Part shown: positions 46,216 through 58,594 of the stretch, one piece after another
Layout of the letters: every line of letters begins with the position of its first letter
How positions within the stretch are numbered: the first letter of the stretch is position 1
DNA from: Cinclus cinclus
Taxonomy: Eukaryota > Chordata > Aves > Passeriformes > Cinclidae
Length of the DNA stretch: 64,000 nt
Direction: 5' to 3'
Assembly (NCBI RefSeq): GCF_963662255.1
Contig: NC_085046.1
Coordinates: 54,282,570 to 54,346,569, forward strand
Made by a program: the position numbers and the translations under genes
The notes under the pieces: generated by a model
Database searches by the model: none
The model's input: only the letters and a program-made list of their open reading frames with translations
What the model was told of the DNA's origin: nothing

Positions 46216-46402
46216 AGGCCCCTCTGCCCAAGGCTGCAGCCGCAGCCGTCATGCTCCTGGCCGGGACACGGACAGAGTGCCCAAGGAGCGCCGGCGCCCC
46301 ACAAAGAGGAAGGCCTCTAGACCTCAGGACTCTCCCCAGCCCCCAAAAAGGCCGTCCCGCCAGCGCAAGCCCAAGCCAAGGCCCCTTGATTGTAGGAAGT
46401 AG
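45341..46402 (+). CDS. TOPORS-like RING-finger protein, copy 14 (353 aa)
   Basis: It appears identical to copy 8: His304, Arg312, short Glu/Gln tract and 14 alanines (46169-46210). Confidence 0.87.
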
Positions 46403-46512
46403 GAGTAGATGTAGGAGTAAAGAATCAATGTTAGGAGTTGGAAATTGTTTTTAGAAGTAGGAAATAAATGGTAGAGTTAGGAAATCAATTGTAGAAGTAG
46501 GAAATAAATTGT
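46394..46512 (+). terminator. 3' minisatellite with poly(A) signals, copy 14
   Basis: AATAAA lies at 46463-46468 and 46503-46508, and the G-run block is at 46594-46617. Confidence 0.73.
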
Positions 46513-48653
46513 TGTTTCTCTGACACAGTCTCAGAGTGTGGCTTTCTCGGCCTTCTCCTGTTGCCTTTTCCCTCTGCCCTCAAATGCCAATGTGGGCGGC
46601 AACTGGGAGGGGAGGGGATAGGAACATTGTAGCCACAGGGGCCCAGAGGAGCCCTGGCAGGGGCCTGTGCCCAGTGCTACAGGAAGACAAGAAGCAGCCC
46701 CCAGGCCAAGCTTGGGACCCAGCCTGGGAGTCTGGAAAGCTTCCTGCTCTCAACTGCAGGGCAGGACAGGCCATTTTCATGGGGCATGAGCTGCAGGCAG
46801 CAAGCGAGCTAAAAGGGACAGAAGGAGCCCTCAGCTGGGGTCACAGTCAGTGCTGCAGAGGAAAGCAAAACTTCTCGGGATCCAGAGCCAATGTGGCCTG
46901 AGGGAAAGTTCCTTCTTGACCCCAGGGCTACTGATTGGCCGTGTTGAAAAGGGGCTCTGGAATGAAGGCAGCCAGTGGAAACACCGGTCGCCTTGGAGAA
47001 CCACATGCCATCCTGCCTGTTCAGCAGAGTCTGCTGCACAGGACAACCCAGGGTCTGCCAGGCCAAGTGCCAGTGGCACAATAGGTAGAGTCTGCAAGGA
47101 TGCTCCAGGAAGTCCCTGATGCAAAGAGATGGAGAGATGCTTCGTTGGTGTGGCTAGCTTTTAGCTGTCAGAATAAACCAAAACTCTTGTAGGGATCTTC
47201 AGAAGATCCCGCCCTTCAAAATGACAATGGCCTGCACCGAGAGAGGGGCCAGCTTCCAGTTTGATGCCGCCCTGAGCACTGAAGGGGATGAGTGGAGGGA
47301 AAGAGCCAAGAGGAAGGATGGATTTGAACAAATCCACAGGATTCCTGCCAAGCCATTGAAGCCTAAGTGCAGATGTATCCTTGGCCAAGGAAATGAGTGA
47401 CTTGAGATGGCAACAAGTCAGATGTGTACAGGCGAGAAACGCAAGCCCTCTATTTAAGGAGGGTTCCGAACAATCAAGAGAGCTTTTGTCACGTGGATCA
47501 CCGAGGGTTGTGTGTCTGTCTCCAGCCAGGACCGCGGTTACCGTTCTACTCAACGACAGCAGAGATTTTCTCCCCGTTTTGGACCGTTTTTGGTTTGCCC
47601 AAAAGGGTGCTTGATGCTTCTTTTTCAGTTCTCTCTCCATCGTCAACTTGATGTTTCAATGGGATGAGGAGAGCAACAGCGCGTTGCAAGGGTCACTGAG
47701 CTAAGGACCACACCATCGTGCCCGTCAACAGCGATCCAATGGGGCTGTGGAGAAGAAAAGAAATGGGAATTGAAAAGCAACCTGGCAAGAAGTTGATGCG
47801 GAGACTGGCAGGAGATGTCAGCATGTGCTCGCCTGTCCGAGTGGCGCAGGCGAGCAGCACTGAGAATAGAGAAGAAGGGCTGTCATGTCACGGGATTTAA
47901 AGCAGCCAAGCCACGTGCCTGATGTTCACAGAAGCCTCCCGTGCCAAAAGTGGGAAACTAGCAGGTAATGTGCTTCTAGAGGAGAAATGCTGGGACTGAG
48001 GTGGCCAAATGATTATAAAATCCAAGGCAAGAAAGAGGGAATGATGGCATGGCCCACGTACCCCATGTTTTCTCCTGAGGCCGTGTACTTGCAGGGGCTA
48101 AAGGCCCGCTCTGGCAGATTTGGAAGGCAGTCAAGGCAGCCAGGCGAGAGCAGTGACATCAGCGTGACATCAGCGGCCCACAAACCGCATGGGTGGCAAC
48201 CTCAGTGAGCAAAGCATTGTGACCTCACATCCCTCACTGCTTATGTTTGGGCACAGACAGAGCTGGGCTCAGACCGGCTCGCGCCTGGACTCCTGGCAAG
48301 CGTGCCTGCGAGGACTGGAAGCCCGCGAGGTCCTTGGGAGCTGCTGTGGGCAAGTCTGGGTTGTGATTCCCACGCCTTTGCCTGTTTCCTTAGCCATACG
48401 TGGTTGAGGAAGCCAAGCAGTGTGAGCGGTGCTTGCGGCGGCACAGGTGAGCGGTGCAGGAAAGGACTACGGGGTGGCCGTGGGCTGGGCGATGGTGTCT
48501 GGGGAGCTGTGAGTGTGTGGTGTCCTTCTTGAGGGGCCTGGGCGCTCCTTTGAGCCGCCCATCTCCCTGGGACAGCAAGTGACCTGTTTTGCAGCGTGTC
48601 ACACCAGCAGGAGGGAGCAGCTGCTGTGCCCAGCTCTGCTGCAAGCCACAAGC
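46513..48653. other. Spacer and 5' flank of copy 15
   Basis: A 2141-bp spacer, nearly the same as that of copy 9 and including GAGTCTGCTG near 47027. It has a private CAGCGCGTTGC near 47677. The candidate leader intron is at 48447-48594. Confidence 0.65.
48014..48227 (+). promoter_or_regulatory. Candidate promoter region of copy 15
   Basis: TATAAAA at 48014-48020 is followed by the CRE-like cluster. Confidence 0.42.
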
Positions 48654-49489
48654 ATGGCCACGGAGACAGACTGGAACTGCCCCATCTGCCGTGACGGTCC
48701 CGGTGAAAAGGCTTCTGTAACACCGTGCGTCCACCAGTTCTGCCTGGGCTGCATTGTGCGCTGGGTCAAGACCAAGCCATTGTGCCCCCTGTGCAGGCAG
48801 CCTATCAAGAGCATCGTTTACTCTGTTCGGTCGGAGGAAGACTTTCTGGAGATAGCTCTCCCAAGCTCCTCAGACTCATGGGCTGCTGGTCACCAGGATG
48901 AGCAGGGGGCTGCGGAGCGCATGCCCAGCACCTATGTAGCTGGCTTCCCAGCTGAGCTCTGGGCTGGCATTTTCCAGGACTGCTCAGAAATCCTGGAGCC
49001 CCTGCTGCCCTGGCTGAACCAGGAGCTTTCGCAGCTGCTCAGGACCCACTGGTGGGAGGTGGCTCTGGCACAGAGTGTGGTCGTAGCCAATTTGTGCTAC
49101 TATGGGCTGAGGCAGGAGGCCTTGGTCCAGGAGCTGCAAGGCCTGCTGCAGGAGCAGACGGTGGCATTTGTGCGCCGGCTCATTGACACTGCTGCTGACA
49201 GGTGCAGTGATGAGATCCTGCGGCGGATGAACCTCCTGAACTCCCATGCTCAGGAGGAAGAGGAGCAGGAGCAGGAGCAGGAGGAAGAGGAGGAGGGTCC
49301 CAAAGGCATCACTGCCTCCCTCCAGGGGACTCTCACCCCCATGGTGGCCTCCTCCCACAGCCCTATGGTCTCCAATGTGGAAGCAGACACTGGAACATTG
49401 GAAGCCACGCTGCGTGAGGGGCCCAGCCGCTCTCCATCCATGCCCGTCCATGCAGAGCGGGAGCAGCCCCAGGACGAGCCTGGCGAGGC

Positions 49490-49528
<39 letters not shown>

Positions 49529-49715
49529 AGGCCCCTCTGCCCAAGGCTGCAGCCGCAGCCGTCGTGCTCCTGGCCGGGACACGGACAGTGTGCCCAAGGA
49601 GCGCCGGCGCCCCACAAAGAGGAAGGCCTCTAGACCTCAGGACTCTCCCCAGCCCCCAAAAAGGCCGTCCCGCCAGCGCAAGCCCAAGCCAAGGCCCCTT
49701 GATTGTAGGAAGTAG
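48654..49715 (+). CDS. TOPORS-like RING-finger protein, copy 15 (353 aa)
   Basis: It is the block-B counterpart of copy 9, with 12 alanines starting with GCG (49488-49523). It has Arg59 and Ser312, the serine written AGT instead of AGC, a rare silent difference in this array. The protein appears identical to copy 1. Confidence 0.87.
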
Positions 49716-49825
49716 GAGTAGATGTAGGAGTAAAGAATCAATGTTAGGAGTTGGAAATTGTTTTTAGAAGTAGGAAATAAATGGTAGAGTTAGGAAATCA
49801 ATTGTAGAAGTAGGAAATAAATTGT
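49707..49825 (+). terminator. 3' minisatellite with poly(A) signals, copy 15
   Basis: AATAAA lies at 49776-49781 and 49816-49821, and the G-run block is at 49907-49930. The TCTGTGACAC variant follows at 49830. Confidence 0.73.
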
Positions 49826-51966
49826 TGTTTCTGTGACACAGTCTCAGAGTGTGGCTTTCTCGGCCTTCTCCTGTTGCCTTTTCCCTCTGCCCTCAAATGC
49901 CAATGTGGGCGGCAACTGGGAGGGGAGGGGATAGGAACATTGTAGCCACAGGGGCCCAGAGGAGCCCTGGCAGGGGCCTGTGCCCAGTGCTACAGGAAGA
50001 CAAGAAGCAGCCCCCAGGCCAAGCTTGGGACCCAGCCTGGGAGTCTGGAAAGCTTCCTGCTCTCAACTGCAGGGCAGGACAGGCCATCTTCATGGGGCAT
50101 GAGCTGCAGGCAGCAAGCGAGCTAAAAGGGACAGAAGGAGCCCTCAGCTGGGGTCACAGTCAGTGCTGCAGAGGAAAGCAAAACTTCTCGGGATCCAGAG
50201 CCAATGTGGCCTGAGGGAAAGTTCCTTCTTGACCCCAGGGCTACTGATTGGCCGTGTTGAAAAGGGGCTCTGGAATGAAGGCAGCCAGTGGAAACACCGG
50301 TCGCCTTGGAGAACCACATGCCATCCTGCCTGTTCAGCAGAGTCAGCTGCACAGGACAACCCAGGGTCTGCCAGGCCAAGTGCCAGTGGCACAATAGGTA
50401 GAGTCTGCAAGGATGCTCCAGGAAGTCCCTGATGCAAAGAGATGGAGAGATGCTTCGTTGGTGTGGCTAGCTTTTAGCTGTCAGAATAAACCAAAACTCT
50501 TGTAGGGATCTTCAGAAGATCCCGCCCTTCAAAATGACAATGGCCTGCACCGAGAGAGGGGCCAGCTTCCAGTTTGATGCCGCCCTGAGCACTGAAGGGG
50601 ATGAGTGGAGGGAAAGAGCCAAGAGGAAGGATGGATTTGAACAAATCCACAGGATTCCTGCCAAGCCATTGAAGCCTAAGTGCAGATGTATCCTTGGCCA
50701 AGGAAATGAGTGATTTGAGATGGCAACAAGTCAGATGTGTACAGGCGAGAAACGCAAGCCCTCTATTTAAGGAGGGTTCCGAACAATCAAGAGAGCTTTT
50801 GTCACGTGGATCACCGAGGGTTGTGTGTCTGTCTCCAGCCAGGACCGCGGTTACCGTTCTACTCAACGACAGCAGAGATTTTCTCCCCGTTTTGGACCGT
50901 TTTTGGTTTGCCCAAAAGGGTGCTTGATGCTTCTTTTTCAGTTCTCTCTCCATCGTCAACTTGATGTTTCAATGGGATGAGGAGAGCAACAGCGGGTTGC
51001 AAGGGTCACTGAGCTAAGGACCACACCATCGTGCCCGTCAACAGCGATCCAATGGGGCTGTGGAGAAGAAAAGAAATGGGAATTGAAAAGCAACCTGGCA
51101 AGAAGTTGATGCGGAGACTGGCAGGAGATGTCAGCATGTGCTCGCCTGTCCGAGTGGCGCAGGCGAGCAGCACTGAGAATAGAGAAGAAGGGCTGTCATG
51201 TCACGGGATTTAAAGCAGCCAAGCCACGTGCCGGATGTACACAGAAGCCTCCCGTGCCAAAAGTGGGAAACTAGCAGGTAATGTGCTTCTAGAGGAGAAA
51301 TGCTGGGACTGAGGTGGCCAAATGATTATAAAATCTGAGGCAAGAAAGAGGGAATGATGGCATGGCCCACGTACCCCATGTTTTCTCCTGAGGCCGTGGA
51401 CTTGCAGGGGCTAAAGGCCCGCTCTGGCAGATTTGGAAGGCAGTCAAGGCAGCCAGGCGAGAGCAGTGACATCAGCGTGACATCAGCGGCCCACAAACCG
51501 CATGGGTGGCAACCTCAGTGAGCAAAGCATTGTGACCTCACATCCCTCACTGCTTATGTTTGGGCACAGACAGAGCTGGGCTCAGACCGGCTCGCGCCTG
51601 CACTCCTGGCAAGCGTGCCTGCGAGGACTGGAAGCCCGCGAGGTCCTTGGGAGCTGCTGTGGGCAAGTCTGGGTTGTGATTCCCACGCCTTTGCCTGTTT
51701 CCTTAGCCATACGTGGTTGAGGAAGCCAAGCAGTGTGAGCGGTGCTTGCGGCGGCACAGGTGAGCGGTGCAGGAAAGGACTACGGGGTGGCCGTGGGCTG
51801 GGCGATGGTGTCTGGGGAGCTGTGAGTGTGTGGTGTCCTTCTTGAGGGGCCTGGGCGCTCCTTTGAGCCGCCCATCTCCCTGGGACAGCAAGTGACCTGT
51901 TTTGCAGCGTGTCACACCAGCAGGAGGGAGCAGCTGCTGTGCCCAGCTCTGCTGCAAGCCACAAGC
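49826..51966. other. Spacer and 5' flank of copy 16
   Basis: A 2141-bp spacer, matching that of copy 10 at its markers (TCTGTGACAC, GAGTGATTTGAG near 50708, GCCGGATGTACAC). The candidate leader intron is at 51760-51907. Confidence 0.65.
51327..51540 (+). promoter_or_regulatory. Candidate promoter region of copy 16
   Basis: TATAAAA at 51327-51333 is followed by the CRE-like cluster. Confidence 0.42.
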
Positions 51967-52793
51967 ATGGCCACGGAGACAGACTGGAACTGCCCCATCT
52001 GCCGTGACGGTCCCGGTGAAAAGGCTTCTGTAACACCGTGCGTCCACCAGTTCTGCCTGGGCTGCATTGTGCGCTGGGTCAAGACCAAGCCATTGTGCCC
52101 CCTGTGCAGGCAGCCTATCAAGAGCATCGTTTACTCTGTTCGGTCGGAGGAAGACTTTCTGGAGATAGCTCTCCCAAGCTCCTCAGACTCATGGGCTGCT
52201 GGTCACCAGGATGAGCAGGGGGCTGCGGAGCGCATGCCCAGCACCTATGTAGCTGGCTTCCCAGCTGAGCTCTGGGCTGGCATTTTCCAGGACTGCTCAG
52301 AAATCCTGGAGCCCCTGCTGCCCTGGCTGAACCAGGAGCTTTCGCAGCTGCTCAGGACCCACTGGTGGGAGGTGGCTCTGGCACAGAGTGTGGTCGTAGC
52401 CAATTTGTGCTACTATGGGCTGAGGCAGGAGGCCTTGGTCCAGGAGCTGCAAGGCCTGCTGCAGGAGCAGACGGTGGCATTTGTGCGCCGGCTCATTGAC
52501 ACTGCTGCTGACAGGTGCAGTGATGAGATCCTGCGGCGGATGAACCTCCTGAACTCCCATGCTCAGGAGGAAGAGGAGCAGGAGCAGGAGGAAGAGGAGG
52601 AGGGTCCCAAAGGCATCACTGCCTCCCTCCAGGGGACTCTCACCCCCATGGTGGCCTCCTCCCACAGCCCTATGGTCTCCAATGTGGAAGCAGACACTGG
52701 AACATTGGAAGCCACGCTGCGTGAGGGGCCCAGCCGCTCTCCATCCATGCCCGTCCATGCAGAGCGGGAGCAGCCCCAGGACGAGCCTGGCGA

Positions 52794-52829
<36 letters not shown>

Positions 52830-53016
52830 AGGCCCCTCTGCCCAAGGCTGCAGCCGCAGCCGTCGTGCTCCTGGCCGGGACACGGACAGCGTGCCCAAGG
52901 AGCGCCGGCGCCCCACAAAGAGGAAGGCCTCTAGACCTCAGGACTCTCCCCAGCCCCCAAAAAGGCCGTCCCGCCAGCGCAAGCCCAAGCCAAGGCCCCT
53001 TGATTGTAGGAAGTAG
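51967..53016 (+). CDS. TOPORS-like RING-finger protein, copy 16 (349 aa)
   Basis: It has 10 uninterrupted alanine codons (52795-52824) and the short Glu/Gln tract. Its positional partner, copy 10, has 17 with a GCC interruption, so this run was replaced or contracted after the block duplication. Confidence 0.87.
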
Positions 53017-53126
53017 GAGTAGATGTAGGAGTAAAGAATCAATGTTAGGAGTTGGAAATTGTTTTTAGAAGTAGGAAATAAATGGTAGAGTTAGGAAATC
53101 AATTGTAGAAGTAGGAAATAAATTGT
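53008..53126 (+). terminator. 3' minisatellite with poly(A) signals, copy 16
   Basis: AATAAA lies at 53077-53082 and 53117-53122, and the G-run block is at 53208-53231. Confidence 0.73.
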
Positions 53127-55268
53127 TGTTTCTCTGACACAGTCTCAGAGTGTGGCTTTCTCGGCCTTCTCCTGTTGCCTTTTCCCTCTGCCCTCAAATG
53201 CCAATGTGGGCGGCAACTGGGAGGGGAGGGGATAGGAACATTGTAGCCACAGGGGCCCAGAGGAGCCCTGGCAGGGGCCTGTGCCCAGTGCTACAGGAAG
53301 ACAAGAAGCAGCCCCCAGGCCAAGCTTGGGACCCAGCCTGGAAGTCTGGAAAGCTTCCTGCTCTCAACTGCAGGGCAGGACAGGCCATCTTCATGGGGCA
53401 TGAGCTGCAGGCAGCAAGCGAGCTAAAAGGGACAGAAGGAGCCCTCAGCTGGGGTCACAGTCAGTGCTGCAGAGGAAAGCAAAACTTCTCGGGATCCAGA
53501 GCCAATGTGGCCTGAGGGAAAGTTCCTTCTTGACCCCAGGGCTACTGATTGGCCGTGTTGAAAAGGGGCTCTGGAATGAAGGCAGCCAGTGGAAACACTG
53601 GTCGCCTTGGAGAACCACATGCCATCCTGCCTGTTCAGCAGAGTCAGCTGCACAGGACAACCCAGGGTCTGCCCGGCCAAGTGCCAGTGGCACAATAGGT
53701 AGAGTCTGCAAGGATGCTCCAGGAAGTCCCTGATGCAAAGAGATGGAGACATGCTTCGTTGGTGTGGCTAGCTTTTAGCTGTCAGAATAAACCAAAACTC
53801 TTGTAGGGATCTTCAGAAGATCCCGCCCTTCAAAATGACAATGGCCTGCACCGAGAGAGGGGCCAGCTTCCAGTTTGATGCCGCCCTGAGCACTGAAGGG
53901 GATGAGTGGAGGGAAAGAGCCAAGAGGAAGGATGGATTTGAACAAATCCACAGGATTCCTGCCAAGCCATTGAAGCCTAAGTGCAGATGTATCCTTGGCC
54001 AAGGAAATGAGTGACTTGAGATGGCAACAAGTCAGATGTGTACAGGCGAGAAACGCAAGCCCTCTATTTAAGGAGGGTTCCGAACAATCAAAGAGAGCTT
54101 TTGTCACGTGGATCACCGAGGGTTGTGTGTCTGTCTCCAGCCAGGACCGCGGTTACCGTTCTACTCAACGACAGCAGAGATTTTCTCCCCGTTTTGGACC
54201 GTTTTTGGTTTGCCCAAAAGGGTGCTTGATGCTTCTTTTTCAGTTCTCTCTCCATCGTCAACTTGATGTTTCAATGGGATGAGGAGAGCAACAGCGGGTT
54301 GCAAGGGTCACTGAGCTAAGGACCACACCATCGTGCCCGTCAACAGCGATCCAATGGGGCTGTGGAGAAGAAAAGAAATGGGAATTGAAAAGCAACCTGG
54401 CAAGAAGTTGATGCGGAGACTGGCAGGAGATGTCAGCATGTGCTCGCCTGTCCGAGTGGCGCAGGCGAGCAGCACTGAGAATAGAGAAGAAGGGCTGTCA
54501 TGTCACGGGATTTAAAGCAGCCAAGCCACGTGCCTGATGTACACAGAAGCCTCCCATGGCAAAAGTGGGAAACTAGCAGGTAATGTGCTTCTAGAGGAGA
54601 AATGCTGGGACTGAGGTGGCCAAATGATTATAAAATCTGAGGCAAGAAAGAGGGAATGATGGCATGGCCCACGTACCCCATGTTTTCTCCTGAGGCCGTG
54701 GACTTGCAGGGGCTAAAGGCCCGCTCTGGCAGATTTGGAAGGCAGTCAAGGCAGCCAGGCGAGAGCAGTGACATCAGCGTGACATCAGCGGCCCACAAAC
54801 CGCATGGGTGGCAACCTCAGTGAGCAAAGCATTGTGACCTCACATCCCTCACTGCTTATGTTTGGGCACAGACAGAGCTGGGCTCAGACCGGCTCGCGCC
54901 TGCACTCCTGGCAAGCGTGCCTGCGAGGACTGGAAGCCCGCGAGGTCCTTGGGAGCTGCTGTGGGCAAGTCTGGGTTGTGATTCCCACGCCTTTGCCTGT
55001 TTCCTTAGCCATACGTGGTTGAGGAAGCCAAGCAGTGTGAGTGGTGCTTGCGGCGGCACAGGTGAGCAGTGCAGGAAAGGACTACGGGGTGGCCGTGGGC
55101 TGGGCGATGGTGTCTGGGGAGCTGTGAGTGTGTGGTGTCCTTCTTGAGGGGCCTGGGCGCTCCTTTGAGCCGCCCATCTCCCTGGGACAGCAAGTGACCT
55201 GTTTTGCAGCGTGTCACACCAGCAGGAGGGAGCAGTTGCTGTGCCCAGCTCTGCTGCAAGCCACAAGC
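53127..55268. other. Spacer and 5' flank of copy 17 (odd unit)
   Basis: At 2142 bp this is the only spacer with a single-base insertion (an extra A near 54090). Private changes are CTGGAAGTCTGG near 53338, AACACTGGTCGCC near 53594, GTGAGTGGTGC near 55038, GTGAGCAGTGC near 55062 and GAGCAGTTGCTG near 55231. It lacks the AGGC repeat that its block-A partner (copy 11) has. The candidate leader intron at 55062-55209 keeps its GTGAGC donor. Confidence 0.65.
54629..54842 (+). promoter_or_regulatory. Candidate promoter region of copy 17
   Basis: TATAAAA at 54629-54635 is followed by the CRE-like cluster. Confidence 0.42.
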
Positions 55269-56339
55269 ATGGCCACGGAGACAGACTGGAACTGCCCCAT
55301 CTGCCGTGACGGTCCCGGTGAAAAGGCTTCTGTAACACCGTGCGTCCACCAGTTCTGCCTGGGCTGCATTGTGCGCTGGGTCAAGACCAAGCCATTGTGC
55401 CCCCTGTGCAGGCAGCCTATCAAGAGCATCGTTTACTCTGTTCGGTCGGAGGAAGACTTTCTGGAGATAGCTCTCCCAAGCTCCTCAGACTCATGGGCTG
55501 CTGGTCACCAGGATGAGCAGGGGGCTGCGGAGCGCATGCCCAGCACCTATGTAGCTGGCTTCCCAGCTGAGCTCTGGGCTGGCATTTTCCAGGACTGCTC
55601 AGAAATCCTGGAGCCCCTGCTGCCCTGGCTGAACCAGGAGCTTTCGCAGCTGCTCAGGACCCACTGGTGGGAGGTGGCTCTGGCACAGAGTGTGGTCGTA
55701 GCCAATTTGTGCTACTATGGGCTGAGGCAGGAGGCCTTGGTCCAGGAGCTGCAAGGCCTGCTGCAGGAGCAGACGGTGGCATTTGTGCGCCGGCTCATTG
55801 ACACTGCTGCTGACAGGTGCAGTGATGAGATCCTGCGGCGGATGAACCTCCTGAACTCCCATGCTCAGGAGGAAGAGGAGCAGGAGCAGGAGGAAGAGGA
55901 GGAGGGTCCCAAAGGCATCACTGCCTCCCTCCAGGGGACTCTCACCCCCATGGTGGCCTCCTCCCACAGCCCTATGGTCTCCAATGTGGAAGCAGACACT
56001 GGAACATTGGAAGCCACGCTGCGTGAGGGGCCCAGCCGCTCTCCATCCATGCCCGTCCATGCAGAGCGGGAGCAGCCCCAGGACGAGCCTGGCGAGGCAG
56101 CAGCAGCAGCAGCAGCAGCAGCAGCCGCAGCAGCAGCAGCAGCAGCAGGAGAAGGCCCCTCTGCCCAAGGCTGCAGCCGCAGCCGTCGTGCTCCTGGCCG
56201 GGACACGGACAGCGTGCCCAAGGAGCGCCGGCGCCCCACAAAGAGGAAGGCCTCTAGACCTCAGGACTCTCCCCAGCCCCCAAAAAGGCCGTCCCGCCAG
56301 CGCAAGCCCAAGCCAAGGCCCCTTGATTGTAGGAAGTAG
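55269..56339 (+). CDS. TOPORS-like RING-finger protein, copy 17 (356 aa)
   Basis: It has 17 alanines with the GCC interruption (56097-56147) and the short Glu/Gln tract. The protein appears identical to copies 10 and 11, even though the spacer before it is atypical. Confidence 0.87.
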   Translation: MATETDWNCPICRDGPGEKASVTPCVHQFCLGCIVRWVKTKPLCPLCRQPIKSIVYSVRSEEDFLEIALPSSSDSWAAGHQDEQGAAERMPSTYVAGFPAELWAGIFQDCSEILEPLLPWLNQELSQLLRTHWWEVALAQSVVVANLCYYGLRQEALVQELQGLLQEQTVAFVRRLIDTAADRCSDEILRRMNLLNSHAQEEEEQEQEEEEEGPKGITASLQGTLTPMVASSHSPMVSNVEADTGTLEATLREGPSRSPSMPVHAEREQPQDEPGEAAAAAAAAAAAAAAAAAGEGPSAQGCSRSRRAPGRDTDSVPKERRRPTKRKASRPQDSPQPPKRPSRQRKPKPRPLDCRK

Positions 56340-56449
56340 GAGTAGATGTAGGAGTAAAGAATCAATGTTAGGAGTTGGAAATTGTTTTTAGAAGTAGGAA
56401 ATAAATGGTAGAGTTAGGAAATCAATTGTAGAAGTAGGAAATAAATTGT
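56331..56449 (+). terminator. 3' minisatellite with poly(A) signals, copy 17
   Basis: AATAAA lies at 56400-56405 and 56440-56445, and the G-run block is at 56531-56554. Confidence 0.73.
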
Positions 56450-58594
56450 TGTTTCTCTGACACAGTCTCAGAGTGTGGCTTTCTCGGCATTCTCCTGTTG
56501 CCTTTTCCCTCTGCCCTCAAATGCCAATGTGGGCGGCAACTGGGAGGGGAGGGGATAGGAACATTGTAGCCACAGGGGCCCAGAGGAGCCCTGGCAGGGG
56601 CCTGTGCCCAGTGCTACAGGAAGACAAGAAGCAGCCCCCAGGCAGGCCAAGCTTGGGACCCAGCCTGGGAGTCTGGAAAGCTTCCTGCTCTCAACTGCAG
56701 GGCAGGACAGGCCATCTTCATGGGGCATGAGCTGCAGGCAGCAAGCGAGCTAAAAGGGACAGAAGGAGCCCTCAGCTGGGGTCACAGTCAGTGCTGCAGA
56801 GGAAAGCAAAACTTCTCGGGATCCAGAGCCAATGTGGCCTGAGGGAAAGTTCCTTCTTGACCCCAGGGCTACTGATTGGCCGTGTTGAAAAGGGGCTCTG
56901 GAATGAAGGCAGCCAGTGGAAACACCGGTCGCCTTGGAGAACCACATGCCATCCTGCCTGTTCAGCAGAGTCAGCTGCACAGGACAACCCAGGGTCTGCC
57001 CGGCCAAGTGCCAGTGGCACAATAGGTAGAGTCTGCAAGGATGCTCCAGGAAGTCCCTGATGCAAAGAGATGGAGACATGCTTCGTTGGTGTGGCTAGCT
57101 TTTAGCTGTCAGAATAAACCAAAACTCTTGTAGGGATCTTCAGAAGATCCCGCCCTTCAAAATGACAATGGCCTGCACCGAGAGAGGGGCCAGCTTCCAG
57201 TTTGATGCCGCCCTGAGCACTGAAGGGGATGAGTGGAGGGAAAGAGCCAAGAGGAAGGATGGATTTGAACAAATCCACAGGATTCCTGCCAAGCCATTGA
57301 AGCCTTAGTGCAGATGTATCATTGGCCAAGGAAATGAGTGACTTGAGATGGCAACAAGTCAGATGTGTACAGGCGAGAAACGCAAGGCCTCTATTTAAGG
57401 AGGGTTCCGAACAATCAAGAGAGCTTTTGTCACGTGGATCACCGAGGGTTGTGTGTCTGTCTCCAGCCAGTACCGCGGTTACCGTTCTACTCAACGACAG
57501 CAGAGATTTTCTCCCCGTTTTGGACCGTTTTTGGTTTGCCCAAAAGGGTGCTTGATGCTTCTTTTTCAGTTCTCTCTCCATCGTCAACTTGATGTTTCAA
57601 TGGGATGAGGAGAGCAACAGCGGGTTGCAAGGGTCACTGAGCTAAGGACCACACCATCGTGCCCGTCAACAGCGATCCAATGGGGCTGTGGAGAAGAAAA
57701 GAAATGGGAATTGAAAAGCAACCTGGCAAGAAGTTGATGCGGAGACTGGCAGGAGATGTCAGCATGTGCTCGCCTGTCCGAGTGGCGCAGGCGAGCAGCA
57801 CTGAGAATAGAGAAGAAGGGCTGTCATGTCACGGGATTTAAAGCAGCCAAGCCACGTGCCGGATGTACACAGAAGCCTCCCGTGCCAAAAGTGGGAAACT
57901 AGCAGGTAATGTGCTTCTAGAGGAGAAATGCTGGGACTGAGGTGGCCAAATGATTATAAAATCTGAGGCAAGAAAGAGGGAATGATGGCATGGCCCACGT
58001 ACCCCATGTTTTCTCCTGAGGCCGTGGACTTGCAGGGGCTAAAGGCCCGCTCTGGCAGATTTGGAAGGCAGTCAAGGCAGCCAGGCGAGAGCAGTGACAT
58101 CAGCGTGACATCAGCGGCCCACAAACCGCATGGGTGGCAACCTCAGTGAGCAAAGCATTGTGACCTCACATCCCTCACTGCTTATGTTTGGGCACAGACA
58201 GAGCTGGGCTCAGACCGGCTCGCGCCTGCACTCCTGGCAAGCGTGCCTGCGAGGACTGGAAGCCCGCGAGGTCCTTGGGAGCTGCTGTGGGCAAGTCTGG
58301 GTTGTGATTCCCACGCCTTTGCCTGTTTCCTTAGCCATACGTGGTTGAGGAAGCCAAGCAGTGTGAGCGGTGCTTGCGGCGGCACAGGTGAGCGGTGCAG
58401 GAAAGGACTACGGGGTGGCCGTGGGCTGGGCGATGGTGTCTGGGGAGCTGTGAGTGTGTGGTGTCCTTCTTGAGGGGCCTGGGCGCTCCTTTGAGCCGCC
58501 CATCTCCCTGGGACAGCAAGTGACCTGTTTTGCAGCGTGTCACACCAGCAGGAGGGAGCAGCTGCTGTGCCCAGCTCTGCTGCAAGCCACAAGC
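56450..58594. other. Spacer and 5' flank of copy 18
   Basis: A 2145-bp spacer that matches copy 12 (CGGCATTCTCC, GGAGACATGC, AGCCTTAGTG at 57301, ATCATTGG). It has a private CCAGTACCGCGG near 57467. The candidate leader intron is at 58388-58535. Confidence 0.65.
57955..58168 (+). promoter_or_regulatory. Candidate promoter region of copy 18
   Basis: TATAAAA at 57955-57961 is followed by the CRE-like cluster. Confidence 0.42.
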
